A stretch of DNA of 64,000 bases from contig OZ022352.1 in the NCBI GenBank assembly GCA_963989245.1, positions 23,246,376 to 23,310,375 on the forward strand, read 5' to 3'. The notes under the pieces were generated by a model, which saw only the letters and a list, made by a program, of their open reading frames with translations, was not told where the DNA came from and made no database searches. Made by a program: the position numbers and the translations under genes. The stretch is from Nansenia antarctica (taxonomy: Eukaryota > Chordata > Actinopteri > Argentiniformes > Microstomatidae). Positions 24,615 through 37,800 of this stretch are shown in pieces; position 1 is the stretch's first letter; each line of letters opens with the position of its first letter.

Positions 24615-24672
24615 TGGAGAGAGAGGGAGGGAGGGACGGAGGGAGGGAGAGGGAGGAAAGAGAGAGAAAGAC
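24615..24672. repeat. Purine-rich (GGGA)n / (GA)n stretch
   Basis: Imperfect GAGGGA repeats at 24617-24672, next to the 3' remnant of the LINE that follows. Potential G-quadruplex on the plus strand. Confidence 0.8.
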
Positions 24673-24699
24673 AAGTGGAAAAGCACTCAACAAACTATA

Positions 24700-26120
24700 G
24701 TTGGAGCACAGACCGTTAGTCGAGGGGGGGGTCAGATGAGCAGAAGAAGCTGTCACAGAACCCGTTGGCCCGGGTCTAGATACTCCGGTACCGTTTGTCA
24801 GAGAGAACAGGGCGTGTCTGGTCCTTGATGATCTTCCTTGTAGATATCCTGCACGGCTGGGAGCTCACTGTGATGACTGGACAGGAGGCCTGTGATGACT
24901 GGACCATTTTTCACCACCCTCTGCCTTGTGGTCGAGGGCAGTGCAGCTGCCATACCAGGCAGTGATACTGATACAGCCGGACAGGATACACTCTATGGTG
25001 CACTTAAAGACGTTTGTGAGGATCTGGGGGGGCCATGCCGACTTTCCTCAGCTGTCTGAGGAAAAACAGGCTCTGATGCGCCGTCCTGATCACTGTGTGG
25101 GTGTGGTGTGACCACGGTAAGTTCTCAGTGATGTGGTGACACTGAGGAACTTGAAGTTGCTAACTCTCTCCACTGCAAGCCCACCAATGTGGATGGGGCG
25201 TGTCCCCCATGCTGAACTCTAGTCAACGAACAGCATTCTCACATCGGTATCTTTTTTTTGTCCAGGTGGTAGAGGCCAGTGTGAAGGGTGAAAGCAATGG
25301 TGTCCTCTGTGTCATCTGTTGAGGCGGTATGCAAATTGAATTGGGTCTAGTGTGGCAGATAATGTGAAGTTGATGTGGGTCTTAACTAGCCTCTCAAAGT
25401 ACTTCATGATGACAGATGTGACTGCAACAGGGGTGTATTAAAGGCTCATTAAAGCAGGTTACCTTGGTCTTTTTGTGCACTGGAACGATTGTGGTCACCT
25501 CAAACAGGTGGGAATTCTAGACTGACCCTGGGAGAGGTTGTCTGTGACATCATCTGCCAGGTAGTCAGCGCATGCTCTGAGGATGCATTTACATTTACAT
25601 TTACATTTTTGGCATTTAGCAGACGCCTTATTCCAAAGCGACTTACAATCAATACATTTGACTAAGCAAGTGAATCATCAATCCACCAGTCGTATCAGGA
25701 AGAGTAATCTAGCTCAGGCCAGGGGCCATTGGCAGTCTCAGTGATAGAAGGAAAACTTTTAATTTTGTTTTAATATATATTTTGACACTGGAGAACAGAG
25801 AAACAGTACAAGTAGTAGAAGTAGCAGTAGAAGTCATAGGGGACACAGTAAAGGGGAAAAGCGGGTGTCTCAGGAGACGCAGTGCTGGGGGGGTAGTGGA
25901 TGTCTCAGGAGGACGCAGGCAGGGAAGCCGTCTGGGCCGGCTGCTTTGCGGGTGTCAAAGCCTTACATCAGCCGCAGTGAACAATAGCACACTGTCCTTG
26001 CGAGAGCGGCAACGAGAGCCTTTGTCGGGGGGGGGCTCCTTGTTGCTTCCTTCAAACCAAGTGGAGGAAATTGTGTTGGAAGCTTTGGTGGACGGCGAAA
26101 CATCGGAGGGGAAGCGAAGC
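24700..26120 (-). mobile_element. Old LINE (Rex1/L2-type) split by a nested insertion
   Basis: The minus strand carries decayed RT segments in the expected order: an upstream piece at about 25918-26120, then (after the nested insertion) VPVHKKTKVTCFN near 25460-25500 (fingers domain, VPVPKNAKVT-like), the LFVD-type block near 25210-25240, HIGGLAVERVSNFKFL near 25150-25200 and FKCTIECILSGCIS near 24960-25010 (thumb), and AVQDIYK-like remains near 24840-24870. The block between the fingers and the palm aspartates is missing, including the FADD box, and there are many stops. It is the most decayed LINE in the window, which fits its being the older partner in the nest. Confidence 0.75.
25588..25908 (-). 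mobile_element. UnaL2-like LINE tail nested in older LINE, with TSD
   Basis: A minus-strand LINE 3' end: tail repeats TTTACATTTACATTTACATT from 25588, the stem-loop at 25624-25640 (loop GGAAT on the minus strand) and about 260 bp of 3' UTR. The flanks are GAGGATGCA (25579-25587) and GAGGACGCA (25909-25917), a 9-bp target duplication with one difference. On both sides the older Rex1/L2-type LINE continues. Confidence 0.85.
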
Positions 26121-26400
26121 TTGTCAGCCAGGAAGTGAAGTGTCGGTGCGCATACTGCACGGTCACTCCATAATAAATGACCATGGACAAACATCCTCTT
26201 TGACCTCGCTTGTTATACCTTTACAGTGCGAGGTCATTATAGTGGAGTACCTGGGAGTGAGTCATTAGAATGCAGCATGCAGAACAGATTACAACCTGAA
26301 TGAGGTGTAATATCTGAGTGTCTGAGTCAGAACGTTAGGATGGTCCGTGGAGGATAGGCAGGGAAGATGTGCCGTAAGCCACAGGTGAAACACCTGCAGC
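26121..26400. other. Non-coding spacer
   Basis: No feature recognised. Confidence 0.4.
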
Positions 26401-26636
26401 ACACACACACCAGAGGAACAGTGGGAGTCTGAGGGCGTATCAAGCTCCTTCATTACACACACACACACACACACACACATACACTCAAGCGTGCACACAC
26501 GCACACGCACACACACACACTCAAGCGTGCACACACACACACACACACTCAAGCGCACGCACGCACACTCGGACACACGCACACTCGCACACTCGCACAC
26601 ACACACACACGCACACACACACACACACACACACAA
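26401..26636. repeat. Interrupted (CA)n / (CG CA) microsatellite cluster
   Basis: (CA)n at about 26455-26480 and several shorter CA tracts to 26636. The string ACTCAAGCGTGCACACAC occurs twice (26482 and 26519) with further related variants, showing duplication of whole segments and not only of dinucleotides. Confidence 0.92.
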
Positions 26637-26934
26637 ACAATAATCTTCTGTTGGCCCACATCGACTGACAGGAGATTACCCACCCGGCCGTCAGTCCTGG
26701 CAGAGGTGAGACCTCCCCTGAGACAGAGGCAGCCTCAGCTCCCTGGCTTGGCCTTAGGCCAGGACATGGAGAGGCCAACTCAGGGCTTATTACAGTACAG
26801 AGTTATTGACACTTGTTGACGCATACTGAAAGACAGAGAGTAGAGCCAGGCAGAGCGAGGGAAAGGGAGGAAAACGTTTCTCATGACCATTGTCCCGTGA
26901 CAGTCCTATGAATGAGCCTGATGAGCCATCTAAA
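26637..26934. other. Non-coding spacer
   Basis: No feature recognised. Confidence 0.4.
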
Positions 26935-27258
26935 TGGACTGCATGAATGGTAAATGGACTGCACTTATATAGCGCCTTTATCCAAAGCGCTTTACAACGG
27001 CCTCTCATTCACCCCATTCACACACACATTCACACACCAATGGCGGCAAGCTACCATGCAAGGCGCCGGCCCGCTCACTGGGAGCAATTTGGGGTTCAGT
27101 GTCTTGCCCAAGGACACTTCGACATGTGGCCGGCCGGGGCTCGAACCGCCGATCTGCCAACCTTGCGATCATTAGACGGCGGCTCTAGCTCCTGCACCAC
27201 AGCCGTCCCACCCTGCCGCCCAGCCGCCCCACCCTGCGCCACAGCCGGCCCACAATCT
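26935..27258 (-). mobile_element. tRNA-derived SINE with LINE-like tail
   Basis: On the minus strand the head carries an A-box-like TGGTGCAGGAGCTAGAG (about 27184-27200) and a B box GGTTCGAGCCC (about 27139-27149) at tRNA-like spacing, so transcription by RNA polymerase III is expected. The body contains AGTGTCCTTGGGCAAGACAC. The 3' end has a stem-loop at 26972-26990 (seven base pairs, loop GGATA) and ends at TAAATGGACTGCA, which is repeated at 26931-26943. The head is preceded by extra partial copies of itself (27203-27255). This repeat type is common in teleosts. Confidence 0.82.
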
Positions 27259-28556
27259 GATGCATATGGACTATGAGAGAGCTATCATTTCAGCTGTGGC
27301 AACCAGCATCATTCATAAAACATAAACATCCATTATGTCCATTACACCATATTTAACACACCGACTAGGAAGATGATCAAATAAACTGTCCCCCTTTAAA
27401 GTTGATGCCACATGACAATACATTTGACAATATACAATACGATACATACAGTACAATACGTTTTCAAAGTCACCGTCTTGCAGCTTCAAATCTATTCACT
27501 ATAATGTCGCTTGCAATGCGACAGTGTTCACGTGATTGTGGGAAACTTTTTGATTCCGACGTGGTGTTTTTATCCCCCGCATGTAAACCTGTTATTGGTG
27601 AATATAAAAAAGCATTTGCCCCCTTTGAAGTTTTTATATTGTTTGTTAGAAGAAAGATTACATGTTGGACTGACGTCACATGTTAATGCTATCAAAGACA
27701 TACAGTAATAAACAGTACATAGATCCACATTTGATCATTTACTGCTGTTGAATGCCGCGGGAACACTGTAAACACACAGAGTGATTAAAAACAAATAAAC
27801 ACATTTGATGGTTTTACCAAGAGCCGGCCTTCAAATAAACAATCTTCACTCCTTCCTCCTTTGTGTCATTAGCGCTGAGTATTTGCGCTGTGAAGATTAG
27901 CTTGTTTAGATGCACTGAATGGCCTCTGAATACAGCGCAATCACTCTGATGTGTCCCCTGTACGCACATGAGGACCCTAGGAGCGTCATGTCGCACTGAG
28001 GGAGGACACGAACGAAGAGTAGACGAGATGTTGTCATGTTTGTGACGTTGTTTTTATGAGTTTTTATGAGAATTCAGTGAGAATTCAGTCAACGAAAGGA
28101 CATGAGTAACATGGAACAAAACAATTATTACAAAAAATGTATTACGGAAAAACAGTTAGGCCTACGTTATTTCGGTCTGAATCTTCAACACACCGCCAAC
28201 TCTGTACTGTAGAATGAGATAACTGCTGTATGCTTTTTGTCAGTTATGTTTCTCCTGTGGGGAGGAGAAGCTCGCTGGTTCGGGGCTACGCCTCAGTGAA
28301 GACACATCTCCAGATCTGACACAGACACACAAGCAAACCCCATGTAAAATCGGATCTGTCTGTGTCACACCACTGTGAAAGCTGGCGTTTTCCATAAAAT
28401 GAGGTGGGCGGGGTCACAGAGGGCACTTTTACAGTGTGAAAGCTTGGCTATTATAGTTACTATGGGAACTGGGACTCAGTGGTTGCTGCACTGGTGCTGT
28501 AATTAGGTCGTAAAGAACAAGAGACGTGGAGAGCGAGAAACTCTGTGCGGGGTATA
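27259..28556. other. Non-coding sequence
   Basis: No gene or repeat family recognised; ORFs are short and domain-free. Confidence 0.4.

Positions 28557-28612
<56 letters not shown>
28557..28612. repeat. (GT)n microsatellite
   Basis: About 26 uninterrupted units, followed by degenerate GT-rich sequence to about 28690. Confidence 0.96.
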
Positions 28613-28615
<3 letters not shown>

Positions 28616-31600
28616 AACTTGCATTAATGTGCGTCCGTGCGCTAGTGTTTGTGTATGTGTGCAAGCATACCTGTGGATATGTGTGTGTTATAACAATTAT
28701 CCTCTGAACAAGGGGTCAGGTAGACGTTCGAGACTGGCCAGTCGTGGACCTGAGGCTCCCACAGTGGGGTTAATTAGGAGTGAGAGATTGTACCGTTCAT
28801 TTAGTGCCTTTCCTTTGTCATGACGACAGCTCCATTGCTCATGACAGCTCTGCCTTTTGTATCACAAATGCCTCCAAACAGGCCTATTAGACGTTAAGAC
28901 AAAGTACAGGACCTTCACAACTCCTTATGACTAAGGTCGTAAAAATGATGCTTTCAAATACAATAGGAATGCGTGCCCATAACAGTGAATTAATGACCAC
29001 AGTTAAACGATAGTCGTGTTTTTTCAGGTTCGTTCATATTATGCAAAAAACAAAGGGATTGCACAAATGCAGCTTTATGAGAAGTGACTGAAGCAAGCTG
29101 GTCGTACACTTGCCTGGTTATTACCTGCTTGAATAATAATATGTACTCCACACAGTTTGACTGGTTTCAAATGTGTGACAAACTGAAAATAAAGACAAAT
29201 AGGAAAAGGTGCTTCTGCTACAGGGCCAACTCACAGTGCCTATGAACACTATCATTATCCACACTTTAAAAAAAGCTGACACTGTCTTGAAATAATAATA
29301 GTATTTGCTGAGATCACCATATTGTACCACCTCACTGCAGCTGCATAAAGGAAGAGTTCAAATCCCCTGAAAGTCTTTGTGCTTCTGATCTCTGAGGAGT
29401 GACATCACCGCGGGGCGTCCGTGCAGTGCCTGATAAGAAGCATCTTAAACGTGAGCCATCTGGACCTCAGGAGTGTGTGTACCTTGGCAACCAGGCCCCA
29501 CTAATCACGGACTGTAAACATACAGTAGTGTATATGCTGCCTCATAATGAGGCTGCTTAGACAACCAAAGGACAACATACCCACTGTGCTTTGTTACAGA
29601 TGGCCTCGTTAGATAGTGGGCTGTCAGAATTTGCGGTTCACAGCCACAGCCTCTTGGTAGTTTATAGTATCAGATATACTCAAATGCTCCAGGTTTTACT
29701 GACTCACAGCGACCAAGTAATGATGGGGAGATGTAGAGTCGCCATGGCAGCTTAGGCTGTCCCTCCCTCTCTGCATCCCCCCCCCCCGCTGCAACAGCCG
29801 TTCTGGAGTTCAGACAAGACTATTGATGGACACTTAATAGCACACTTAATTGCTGAAATATATCATTGGTCCATGAGAGGCAACATAATATAAAAAGTAT
29901 GGATTTTATATAACTGATTAGAGAGGAGAGAGGGTTATACAATTACAATTTTCATTAGGTTTAATCAAACAGTGTGCAGCAGAGAAATAGAAGGATTCTC
30001 TGAGCCTTAGTCGCAAGGTCATTTGAGAGGGAGAGAGGGAATAGAACGCACTGTTTATTACGGAAGACAGGCAGCAAAGTGGTCATGGCTGTATGTGAGT
30101 GAGCCTTTCCTGTATCATCAACCTGGCAGTCTATTCACAGGGATGGAGGGAGGGAGGGGTGAGAGATGGGACGAGAGGCCTATTTGCCCTGGTAAATATT
30201 GGCATCGTGGCTGTGTTAAGCCCGACGCCAGAACAAACAGTGGAGCCTCTGTTGAGGAGCATCTGTGGAGCTCCCTGTCGTCAGTAAAGCTTTTCATTTA
30301 GTTTTTTGGAACCAAAGCAAGGTGACATAGAGGTCCTCCATTTATTCTGTTTTGCTTTTTATCCGAAAGGTGGAATGAAATCAGGCAGGGGAGGGTTTGA
30401 GTAAGTTGTTGCTTATCAGAATCGCAATGATAGACCATAATCCATCAGTTGTGACAGAAAGAGAGGCAGGTACGTAAATATTTCAAACCAGATATGAAAA
30501 GGTGCAAAGCTATGATGAATCAAAAATAAGGAGCGAGTGTTCACCCCTGCTTACAAAAAACGGGTGACACTTTCAGCCCAGTGTGGGAAACTTTGTTATA
30601 GATGTTTTGAAAATGTATTTGAATAGGTGGAACCTATTGACTTTGCACATAATTATGTTTTGAAGAAAAATGCTTGCCCCGTTACAGTTTTTTTGGGTTT
30701 CATTTGCGAAAGTATCTTCATATTATATTGGCCATGTGTTCTTTCTATTCTGGATGGAGTTGAATCCATTATCAACCTAAGTTGACTTCTCAAGTAATAA
30801 GAAAGTGGACATACTCTGAAAAGAAAAATAAGACTGTAATTGCAACGGCACAACCTCCACAATCCCTCCACAAAGGAGATAAGAGGCTCTGGACTGAACA
30901 AAGGGAAAAGGTACTCAACTTATTTCTATGAATAGAACTTCTTTCAATGAATAAAACATGTGAAAGTTATTGTCAGTCTGACTTTCTGTCAAGTTACTCC
31001 GGTAACTGATTCTCCCCCCCCCCCAACTGTCAGAGCAGCCATCTTTTCCCAAACAGTGACTATAATCAAAATCTAATGCTACACTGAGGATATGGAGATG
31101 GATGATGACGAGTGTGAGATTAGGAAAGCTAACAGGCTTTTGTGAGATTATGAAAGCTAAAAGGTTACCATTATGTAGCGAAGGTGATTTGCAATCACAC
31201 TCTTAAAAAAACTGTAAAACTCAAGTCTCCCCCCAGCCTTGAGGATGTCCTCTTGGCCTAATGGTAGACACTTGGATCTCCCACGTGGGAGGTAGCATTG
31301 AACTCTGTACAGTTCTTTTGAATGCATAAGGCTCCTAAACTACAGTAGTATGAAAGTGCAAATACACCCCTCAGAGTTTTACAAATCCTTACGTGGCTAA
31401 GAAAGCAGGCCACAGACAAAGACATCAACATCATCAACAAATATCAACATTTCTGTTCTGTGATTCTGTTTCATGGAGCACTTATGCTTGCTTTAAATGA
31501 TAGTAATAGCAAAGTGTGGAGGTTTACAGGGGCTTAATACACACCTTGATAATCTGCACAAGTTGTACAGTATAGTGTTGATGGCTTTGGGCACAGTGTA

Positions 31601-31911
31601 CAGTGTATTGAGGCTGTTTTGCTCACAGTTGTGAGTACTGTACATCAACACTGTGATAGGCTGATCACAATCAAATTGGCCTGGCTCCTCTCAACATTGT
31701 CTTTTCCTGAAATAAAATGAATGAATTCAGTAACATACTGTGGAAACATGTCTCCTAGGCTGACATAGTAGTGTAACAGCCAATAATGTAATAACACTGG
31801 ATAATAATAATATAATGACTTATATTATATACATAGAACAGAAACATTTAATAACTTTATTACAATGTTGTATTGATGAATAATATCATTGCCTGAACGT
31901 ACTCGCGTGCG
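28613..31911. other. Non-coding sequence
   Basis: 3.3 kb of unique-looking sequence with no recognised exon or transposon. Short C-runs at 29779 and 31015. A 26-bp imperfect duplication containing TGTGAGATTA and GAAAGCTAA lies at about 31111-31165. Confidence 0.4.

Positions 31912-31994
<83 letters not shown>
31912..31994. repeat. (CA)n microsatellite
   Basis: About 40 units with one GC interruption at about 31951. Confidence 0.96.
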
Positions 31995-31995
<1 letters not shown>

Positions 31996-32882
31996 ATGGA
32001 ATTCTTACAGTAATCCACAAAAATAAAACTACAAAGCCGTTAATAAAGGGCTTTTCCAAGTATTTGACCCTCTCATGACAGGGTCATGATCCTTCCCTCA
32101 ATCACACCATGTGATAAGGATAAGATGGAATAAACGTCATTTTATCGTAAAACAAATAATGGGAAAATGGAAAAAAATGTTTTTACAAAAAAGTACAGTA
32201 TTACTTGTGAGTAAGACATACAGTATGTCAGTCAGTTTTATCCAGTACCCAGTGGTTCTAGAGAGCTTCTCAGTGCAGGTTTAGTTGTCACGCCTTGCTA
32301 CAGCAAGTTCACAAGTTTGCCCATATTTGTTATCAGCGTACTCTTTGCACACTAGCCCCCCTATATCAAACACATTGAATGCATTGAAGTTTAAAAGAAA
32401 ATATCAAAAGTTGTCTTAATGCAATGTTTGTAAACAATGTAATTGTAAACACTAACCTTGGCCTTAAAGGCGCAATCAGGGATTCAAGCAATAACAAAGT
32501 GTTAGTGTTCAGGTTAGGGTAAGGACTGGCTTTGAAATCTTAAAGTGATTATACCGTATGGAACATTCTCAGAGCTCTTGGGTACCCTAAATAGACAGAA
32601 ATATTGTCAAGAAATGATCTGAGTTGACATACAGGAGCAAAAGCTTATTTTGCAAACGTTTGTTCGCCTGAAACTTATACAAATGTTTGACATATACCCA
32701 TAATTGAATCTTGAACCTGTCCCACACAACCCACAAGGTTTTACTCTAAGGCAGACAACAGGAATGTAAACAATCACTGTTTAGCTTCAATGTTTAAAAC
32801 CGCCATATCGATGTCATAAATGGTCGGTCCTTACATAGTTATGTCTATGTATTTTATGGTGATAATGTACACACAAATGTGT
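31995..32882. other. Non-coding sequence
   Basis: Nothing recognised. Confidence 0.4.
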
Positions 32883-32891
32883 CCGTGCGTG

Positions 32892-32931
<40 letters not shown>

Positions 32932-32948
32932 TGTGTGTGTGTGTGTGT
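32883..32948. repeat. (GT)n microsatellite
   Basis: Interrupted (GT)n of about 30 units. Confidence 0.95.
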
Positions 32949-35520
32949 TTACATTCCTGTCTCTGCATTGCAACAAAGAAAACAAGACTTTTTCTCTGAC
33001 ACAGCTTTTGAAAAAGCTTGGGTGAATGCAGATTCAGCATTTACAAAACGACACTGATTGGCTATATTTTGCCGAAACCCGGGAGAACGATGTGTCTTGC
33101 GAAAGAGATCCAGTGTTAGGTGTTTGACACCGATTCATCTTGTGACATTGTGGTTAAAGTGACACTTCATAATAGGGTGCAAAGAGGGTACAACGTCGAT
33201 TGACTGTTTTCAAATAATATCCTTTAGTAATAACAATAACAATAATAATAATAATAATAATAATAATTAGTAATCACAAGTTCCGGTAACTTTTGAGTCT
33301 ACATCTAATCCAAGGACACTGTCTTCAAATGTACTGTACTGTACATGTTTGTGGTTCACCACGCTACAATTTCCTCTACAGATTTCTGCCAGTTCACCAC
33401 CCGCACTGTTAGAATAAAACAGATCCGGTTCTTTTGTCGACTGCTCCAAGAAAGAGGAGAGAAGTTCTCTAATGCACACTTGGTATATTTATTGAAAATT
33501 ACACATAGAGTACAGAGATCAGCTGGACCTACTGTATATCCTAACAGCACCCAGCCATCTCTCACCGTGCCTACTGTACCTCTGTCAGAATTCATTCATT
33601 GACAACAACCAAAATCACTGCTGCATCTACTGTCAAGTAGGGTGTGAGCTGAGGTCTGGGGTAACCTTTATACTATAACTTATGTCTCCCTGCTTTATAT
33701 GGATAGGAACATGGCCAATTACAAAGCTGCAAGTTTATTCAAGGTCTCTCGTTTGCATCAACCAACTAATTGACAAGAAAGGTCCCTGTTCAGGGAGAGG
33801 TTCACTTAAGAATGTATTGGTTAGAAAGCTACATACTATATTTAAACTATTTTTATACTTGAAAAGTAAATGGTTTGCTGGAAATTCAGGAAACGTGTTT
33901 GTGTTTCATTTTGCGCAAACCCACTCTGCTTGAGGTGAAGATAAACATGCCATTATAAATAAAACAACTGACAATCACAAACACAAACACTTTACATCAC
34001 ACAGACCTAGTGCTAACTAGTGTTTCTAAAAAGAAAAGAGGAAAATAGCTTCCCCAGCGAGGCGGTCATTCCCTAGTTCAATTAGAACCAGTGCAGAAAA
34101 ACATTGTTCGGGCCTCAGGACACGAGGCAGATGTCAGCTGGATTCAAATCAAGGCACTTAATAGTTCACTGGAGCACAACCAAAGCCTCAGAGATAAGGT
34201 TTAAATGCTTAGTTAGGAGTGCAGGGTGTACCCTCATAAAAGATCCAGCTCGTCACAACCCAACACAATCCTGTCATTGGCTACTTACTTGCGTCAGATA
34301 GATGTATAGCAGTTGTCCCTCGGGGTAATACTCCATCATCTACTGTCGGTAATGAAAGTCATCCATCACCATTACTGTATGATATCATTTGAAGTTTCAG
34401 CCTGCTACAGTAAAGATGTTTGCAATAGTGTTTGAGTCTGTACAGTATACAGTATTGGTAATGTGAGTACCATACAGGTTATCAATGTCCACATCTCTAT
34501 AACCAATGTGCATCGTACTGCATTGTTGTCATGTACATTAGAAGCTAAGTGCAAATGCAGGGCAGTAATGCTTGTGGCCACTTAGCCTCATCTTTGCCTT
34601 GTACAGTATAGATTCACACAATCACCGCCTGTGTGTCTCCATTAGATACCATCTTCTACCATCGTGTTCTCTGCTGTTGGTAAGAGGTTATAATTGGAAA
34701 TCTCAGTGTACTGTACGAGAGCTGTGTGCAGTAAAATATTAAAAAGCTTTCGCAGACGGCAAGATACAGCTTGCAGTGGCAATACAGCGGAACAAGCAGC
34801 AAGTGCTGACACATAGAGCCTTTTCTCTCTCTCGTATTAACACCTGTCTGCAGGCTAGGGGGGTTTAATGGGATTTTGGCGTTTTCCATTTTCCTATTAA
34901 CTTCTCTCCATTCTGCATTCCGTTTTCAATCTCAGAAGAAGTACATTCAAAATGCCATAGGTTGACACAGTGTTCTACTTTAAAACGTGAGCTAGAGGGT
35001 AGGAAAAAGGGGGAGAATATGTTTTAATGACTTATATTGTATATTTATTATATCGTTAAATACAAATCTCTATATTATTATTTAAAAAATACATGAGTTT
35101 GAGGACATACTGTACATGTTGTAATGGAAGACAAAAAAGCCATTCATTTCTGAACAATGAACAGGGAGAATCCCATCTCTTTCATTCTTAACTGAATGGG
35201 CTATATGCACGGTTACATTTCCAGTGAACTGCCATGGATGTCATTCTATACTCGCTGCCTACAAGATCTACCTCGAGTCAGCATCAATGATACACACCCC
35301 CTGATTCAGTCAAACTCAAAGGCTTCATCAAGCAAACACGAAAAAGGATTTAAGCTGTGCATATCCAGCTATATCCGTGATTACGAAGGTAAGTGTATAG
35401 TTAGCAAAAGTATAATTCGGTCATTCTATCTAGCTTTAAAGAATGGCCCATTGCTTGGTAAAGATGAGTTTGAAACACAGACACCAAGATCAAGGTAAGA
35501 ACGATTAGGCTACAAGAAAA
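32949..35520. other. Non-coding sequence
   Basis: No gene recognised. (AAT)n at about 33238-33266. Confidence 0.4.
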
Positions 35521-35562
35521 ATAGGTAGGTAGGTAGGTAGGTAGGTAGATTGATAGATAGCT
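35521..35562. repeat. (AGGT)n microsatellite
   Basis: About seven AGGT units grading into GATA, immediately upstream of a LINE fragment. Confidence 0.93.
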
Positions 35563-35569
35563 AAGAAGC

Positions 35570-36195
35570 TCAACTCTTGGTCCAGTCACTGGTCATTTCC
35601 TTGACTACTGCAACACACTCCTGGCCGAGCTCCCCGCCTCCGCCATCAGACCTCTGCAGCTCATCCAGAATGTTGCCGCCCATCTAGTGTTCAACCTCCC
35701 CAAATTCTCTCATGTTATCCCTCTCCTTCACACCCTTCACTGGCTCCTTAGAACAGCTCGCATCAGATTCAAGACCCTAGTGCTCGCCTACCGGGCAGCA
35801 AAGGGAACAGCCCCTGCCTACCTGCAAGCAATGGTCACCCCTCAAACATCAGCCCGTTCACTCTGCTCTTCCACCTCTGCTGGCCGACTGGCTCCAACGC
35901 CTCTATACGGATGCGGCAGTTGTATCCTACCCAGTCATGTCTCTACACTATACCCGCTGGTGGAACGAGTTTCCCACTGCTGTCAGATATGCAGAAACAC
36001 TCCCCATCATCAGACTCATCTCTTCAGGCTACACCCGAACTGTCCCTCCTGAGACATCTACTACCCCTCCATACTGTTTCCCCAGTGTCATATAAAAAAG
36101 CAAAAAAAATCTTCCTTTTTCGACGACTGCCAATGGCTCCAGGCCTGAGCATAGATTGCTTTTTGCTGCTATGACTGGTGGATAGATGATTCACT
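35570..36195 (+). mobile_element. UnaL2-like LINE, RT C-terminus and 3' UTR
   Basis: Plus-strand copy: the RT frame from about 35580 contains LDYCNTLLAELPASAIRPLQ and LHWLLRTARIRFKTLVLAYR, then AAKGTAPAYLQAMV, corresponding to the minus-strand copy at 51.5-52.0 kb. A frame change near 35900 shifts the end (WNEF-type block near 35955-36000) and the frame closes near 36050. The UTR is shortened and the usual terminal stem-loop and (AATGTAA)n tail are not recognisable, so the 3' end is deleted or decayed. Confidence 0.75.
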
Positions 36196-36322
36196 TACTA
36201 CAGTATAATATAGGCTACAGAATAGATAGCAACTAATACTGTTTGGACCTACAGCCTACTGTTGCTGTCAGGCAAGTAGAACCGTGTACCATCTGCACTC
36301 TGTATTGTACTATTTCTAACAA
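36196..36322. other. Short spacer
   Basis: Nothing recognised. Confidence 0.4.
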
Positions 36323-36462
36323 ATATGTGACAGCAGCTGGTGAAAGTCGGCAACCGACCAAAAGTTCTGACTTTATTCTGAAAAATGTAAATAAATGTCA
36401 ACGTTGTTGAAAATCAATGATACACTCGCTAGTCAAGCCAAAATATTGCAATGCAATGGATT
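36323..36462. mobile_element. Half copy of long-arm foldback element
   Basis: About 140 bp from TATGTGACAGCAGCTGGTGA to CAAAATATTGCAATGCAATG match the left half of the foldback element at 56449-56834 (about 85-90% by eye). The opposite arm is not found downstream, so this is a solo arm. Confidence 0.7.
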
Positions 36463-37482
36463 GCAAACAAGATCAGCTTGCAAGCCAACTTCAATTTAAG
36501 ATTTTCTTGGAAAACATCCTCAAACCGAGAGACAGTTAGGTTGCCAGTATTTGACATTGTACACAGTGAGAGAGGTTAAAACACATTACTAGCTACAGTG
36601 TGAACCCATTGTAATTCTATTAATAAATATTTATCTCAGTAATAGCACAGCCACTCTATATTTACCTTAACCCATAGGCTACATTATCAGTTGATATCAA
36701 TTTATTTTACAGGTTGTTCTCAAAGACTCTGTTTAACCTGTAGGTTAAACCTGTTGAGCTGTTGGCCTATCAAAGCTTGTGTGTGGCAGGGCTTCGTAAA
36801 CCGGAAGTTTACACGCTGGCTTATATCTTAGCAGAAGTTACGTTGCATGCATATAGCGAATTGGACACTATATTACACTTTACACACAGGGTCAATTTGA
36901 TCCAAGACCAAAGTACTACTGTGAGACATCAAGTACAGTGAACTAGAAATGTACATGCAGATTAATCACTCTCAGTGACAAAAATATATATAATGATAGA
37001 GATGAATTATAGCTTGCTATCAATTTCAACAGGGTGCTGAATAACCATGACAACATGCATGCACTCATAGACAATCAAAACCAATACAATCTTTATGAGT
37101 ACCATAAATTACCTGTATGCTTTGGCAACCAGCTGCCTATTACTGTAGAGGATAAGGTCTTACAGCAGTGACATACAACACAGGGACACTTTTACACGTT
37201 TACTCTCATTCTTGGGTTATAAATGTGGAACCGATCAGGCTGGCAAACATGGCAATTCCACATGACAGAGCCATTCATTAAGTGACGTCTGGGGACAGCA
37301 TATTGTAACTGCTGCAGCAGGTACTGAGAGAGGGAGAAAAAAGCATTGAAATCTTTAAAGTTCAATTAAGGGGACTAATTGTATAATCCTGGAGGAGCAG
37401 GATTAATGAAACCACTCAGCACCCATCTGCTTGTGACTGAGACACACTTGCTAGCTCTCTGGGAGGCAGAACCAAGGAGAGG
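36463..37482. other. Non-coding sequence
   Basis: No feature recognised. Confidence 0.4.
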
Positions 37483-37712
37483 AACACACACACACGCACA
37501 CGCACATGCACACGCACACACACACACACACACACACAGACACAGACACAGACACAGACACAGACACAGACACAGACACAGACACAGACACAGACACAGA
37601 CACAGACACAGACACAGACACAGACACAGACACAGACACAGACACAGACACAGACACAGACACAGACACACACACACACACAGACACAGACACAGACACA
37701 GTCACAGACACA

Positions 37713-37790
<78 letters not shown>

Positions 37791-37800
37791 CGCACACACC
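37483..37800. repeat. Compound (CA)n - (CAGACA)n - (CA)n microsatellite
   Basis: A hexanucleotide (CAGACA)n array of about 22 units at 37537-37670 is embedded between (CA)n blocks, with a shorter hexamer block at 37681-37716. All HRHRHR, DTDTDT and VCVCVC ORFs here are artefacts. Confidence 0.97.

Noticed and set aside
27130..27210. Functional tRNA gene
   Set aside because: A and B boxes are present but the cloverleaf stems do not pair and a SINE body and tail follow.
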